Positions 62,485 through 64,000 of a DNA stretch of 64,000 nt are shown here, in pieces (position 1 is the first letter of the stretch; each line of letters begins with the position of its first letter). Source of the stretch: Planctomycetota bacterium (GTDB lineage Bacteria > Planctomycetota > SZUA-567 > JAKLDR01); contig JAKLDR010000007.1 of the NCBI GenBank assembly GCA_022703445.1, forward strand, positions 1 through 64,000. The letters are read 5' to 3'. The notes beneath the pieces are model-generated. The model was not told the origin of the DNA. It ran no database searches and saw only the letters and a program-made list of their open reading frames with translations. A program made the translations under genes and the position numbers.

Positions 62485-63867
62485 TCAACCGATGGGCGTT
62501 ACTGCCACAGGGCTTGCCCGGCCTGCCGCCCTTTCTCTGCGCGGAGGCAATTGATAGACAGACACTGCTATCCCAGCTTCACACAGAATGTTCTCGATGA
62601 GCTCCTTCACGACAGCCCAAGAGCCTCCGGCTTCGCCAGTACCAATCCGTGGCATGTGAACACTGGCGTTCATTTTGCCTGCCAGCACAGAAAGCTTCTC
62701 CAGACATAGTTCTAGAGCGACATACCGGATTCTGGGAGTAGTGGATGGCCCGAATCCCCGCTGACAAACCATCTGGCAGACGTACAGAGCATCTTCTGCC
62801 CTCGTCATGCACACGTTACCCATTGAGGCATGGCCTCTGCCGGACATCACCCAAGTTCGATAGGCTCGTTGCACTGCGGGCCATTTCTTACGCACTTGCA
62901 GGCCGAACCCGGCACCCCAGACAAGAGCCCCATCGTTCACAACGTGTGCCACAATACGGCTTCCGTCCCCCCGTGGCTGACTAGCATCGCCGGTTAGCTC
63001 GGTGATAGTCTTCAGTGCGCCCCTCTTGGCGCCGCTTGGCACGGCGATGCCTACAACTCGTGGGTAGGCGTGGCCTGCGTAGCCGGGAATTCCAACGCAC
63101 TCGACCCGCATTCGACTCCGCACGTTCGGCCATGTATCGAACCCTTTGGCAGTGAAACCGATGGCCGTGCATTCACGAATTACTGTGTCGTCGGGCAGAA
63201 GGACTGCATGAAGAGGGCCGACTCCAGCTAAGGCGCGCGATGGGGTCGCGTAGTCAATCTGATACCGGCTGGCACCCCCCCCCGGCTCTTTGCGAGAGGC
63301 ACAGAAGACTATACAAGGTTCGCGTGTGAGGCGAACAACGCGCAGCAAGAGCGCTTCCATGGACACATCGTATTTGCTCCGGATGGCAAGAAGGTTGTCG
63401 ATATTGAGCTCCTCTCTTCCCAGGTCTGGAAAACTACCGATGGGCATGAGCATCTCTGATGCGCCCAGGTTGCAGAGCATCTCCAGTTGCCAATCGTCCG
63501 CTACCATCTTGTGCTGTGGCAGGCGATTCCTCACCGCTTCGCGGCAGTCCGGAAAGAGCGTGTGTGCAAGGTCGTGTGCGATGGAGAAACGCATCCGCCC
63601 ACGAGGGCGGTTGGGGTTGTACTCAATCCTGAGCTTCTCCCTCCCTATCGGAAGGATCCTGGCGTCCAGGATATCATGACGAGGAGACAAGCTAACACCC
63701 AAGTATTTCGCCAGTTCACACGGGTCAAACGGTGGTCCTGACCAACCTCGCTGCAAAGCATCCAAGACAACAGCACGGGCACGTCCAGTAACGAACGCCG
63801 CCGGATCCGCGTGCTCAGCAATAGCAGTTACCGATCGGTGCGTCCAGTTCGCACGCTGTGGGCTCAT
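62485..63867 (-). CDS. ImmA/IrrE-like metallopeptidase domain fused to a macro domain
   Basis: The 460 residues have an ImmA/IrrE-type domain (about 10-170). It has GPPFDPCELAKYLGV and the metal motif FSIAHDLAH (H98-D-L-A-H102, where HExxH is usual), then LGASEMLMP. The C-terminal part (about 300-445) is a macro domain: RIVAHVVNDGALVWGAGFGL, then SVHMPRIGTGEAGGSW. This is the TARG1-like type that removes ADP-ribose. The start is the ATG at 63867, with GAGGAGG upstream and the promoter just beyond; a reading from 63963 would span that promoter. It heads the operon with the DUF7002-like gene, so it may be its antidote and sensor. The peptidase Glu is replaced by Asp. Confidence 0.85.
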   Translation of the reverse strand: MSPQRANWTHRSVTAIAEHADPAAFVTGRARAVVLDALQRGWSGPPFDPCELAKYLGVSLSPRHDILDARILPIGREKLRIEYNPNRPRGRMRFSIAHDLAHTLFPDCREAVRNRLPQHKMVADDWQLEMLCNLGASEMLMPIGSFPDLGREELNIDNLLAIRSKYDVSMEALLLRVVRLTREPCIVFCASRKEPGGGASRYQIDYATPSRALAGVGPLHAVLLPDDTVIRECTAIGFTAKGFDTWPNVRSRMRVECVGIPGYAGHAYPRVVGIAVPSGAKRGALKTITELTGDASQPRGDGSRIVAHVVNDGALVWGAGFGLQVRKKWPAVQRAYRTWVMSGRGHASMGNVCMTRAEDALYVCQMVCQRGFGPSTTPRIRYVALELCLEKLSVLAGKMNASVHMPRIGTGEAGGSWAVVKELIENILCEAGIAVSVYQLPPRRERAAGRASPVAVTPIG

Positions 63868-63906
63868 CTGCACCCCTCCTCGAACCGACGCCCCCTCCAT
63901 TTCATC

Positions 63907-63935
63907 ATGATATCTCTGCCGAAGACCGAGGTCAA
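63907..63935 (-). promoter_or_regulatory. Promoter of the macro/PurZ-like operon
   Basis: On the minus strand TTGACC (63935-63930), 17 bases and TATCAT (63912-63907) make a strong promoter. Its start near 63900 leaves 33 bases before the ATG at 63867. This places the 5' end of the four-gene operon inside the window. Confidence 0.7.
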
Positions 63936-64000
63936 GCTGTAGCAGCGTGCCCATTCTACGCAAGACCGTTCTGGCGGTTCCGGAGACAGCACAGTGATTG

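Noticed and set aside
63868-63963. N-terminal extension of the macro-ImmA protein
   Set aside because: It contains the operon's -35 and -10, and the ATG at 63867 has a strong ribosome binding site.

Overview
The window comes from a GC-rich bacterium with ordinary TTGACA/TATAAT-type promoters and sigma-54. An outer-membrane barrel with a signal peptide and a C-terminal Phe points to a Gram-negative-type (diderm) envelope. Multi-domain glycosyltransferases, a giant YD-repeat protein, FapA and a non-flagellar chemotaxis operon would suit Planctomycetota or a neighbouring candidate phylum. No ribosomal or other marker gene is present, so this placement is weak.

Layout. (1) 1-12620, minus strand: a tightly coupled surface-glycan operon. 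It holds a GT4 gene pair, a double GT4, a GT4/NodB-deacetylase/GT2/methyltransferase protein, a GT2/GT2/GT4 protein, a degenerate IscU-like scaffold, a small GT2 and a membrane protein cut by the window edge. Its promoter is at 12645-12672. (2) 12645-16500, plus strand: accessory genes, several with their own promoter: an XRE regulator, a PD-(D/E)XK-like nuclease, a beta-propeller glycosidase-like protein, and a coupled pair made of a 2TM-GAF protein and a tiny duplicated-motif protein. (3) 16727-26219, minus strand: an operon for a phage-fibre-like protein, a beta-sandwich protein, a 2112-residue RHS/YD-repeat toxin with an AHH-type nuclease tip, and a two-TM candidate immunity protein. (4) 26379-28788, minus strand: an NtrC-type regulator, a 68-residue protein with a near-consensus sigma-54 promoter, and a STAS protein. 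(5) 28873-33475: divergent secreted TPR and HEAT-repeat proteins. (6) 33952-37969, minus strand: a mobile-element-like set (metallophosphoesterase, RadC, an MGYTHY-type protein and unknowns). (7) 38189-56698, plus strand: a PAS/GAF sigma-54 activator, then a chemotaxis operon (degenerate receiver, FapA, CheY, receiver-CheX, CheA, small TM protein, porin, CheW, MCP, CheR, CheD, HDOD, CheY, CheX, CheB). Its sigma-54 element shares 15 of 16 bases with the one in region 4. (8) 57032-63935: a tyrosine recombinase and a helicase remnant, then a four-gene minus-strand operon.

The operon in region 8 is the most likely undescribed system. It encodes an ImmA/IrrE-like-macro-domain fusion, a P-loop kinase fused to an adenylosuccinate-synthetase homologue, a DUF7002-like (possibly ADP-ribosyltransferase) protein, and a deoxynucleoside kinase. 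The synthetase half has Ser where PurA has its catalytic Asp13, the change associated with phage PurZ, which makes the 2-aminoadenine precursor from dGMP. The set reads as a toxin/antidote-like pair combined with purine-deoxynucleotide chemistry next to an integrase. Function is inferred from sequence only.
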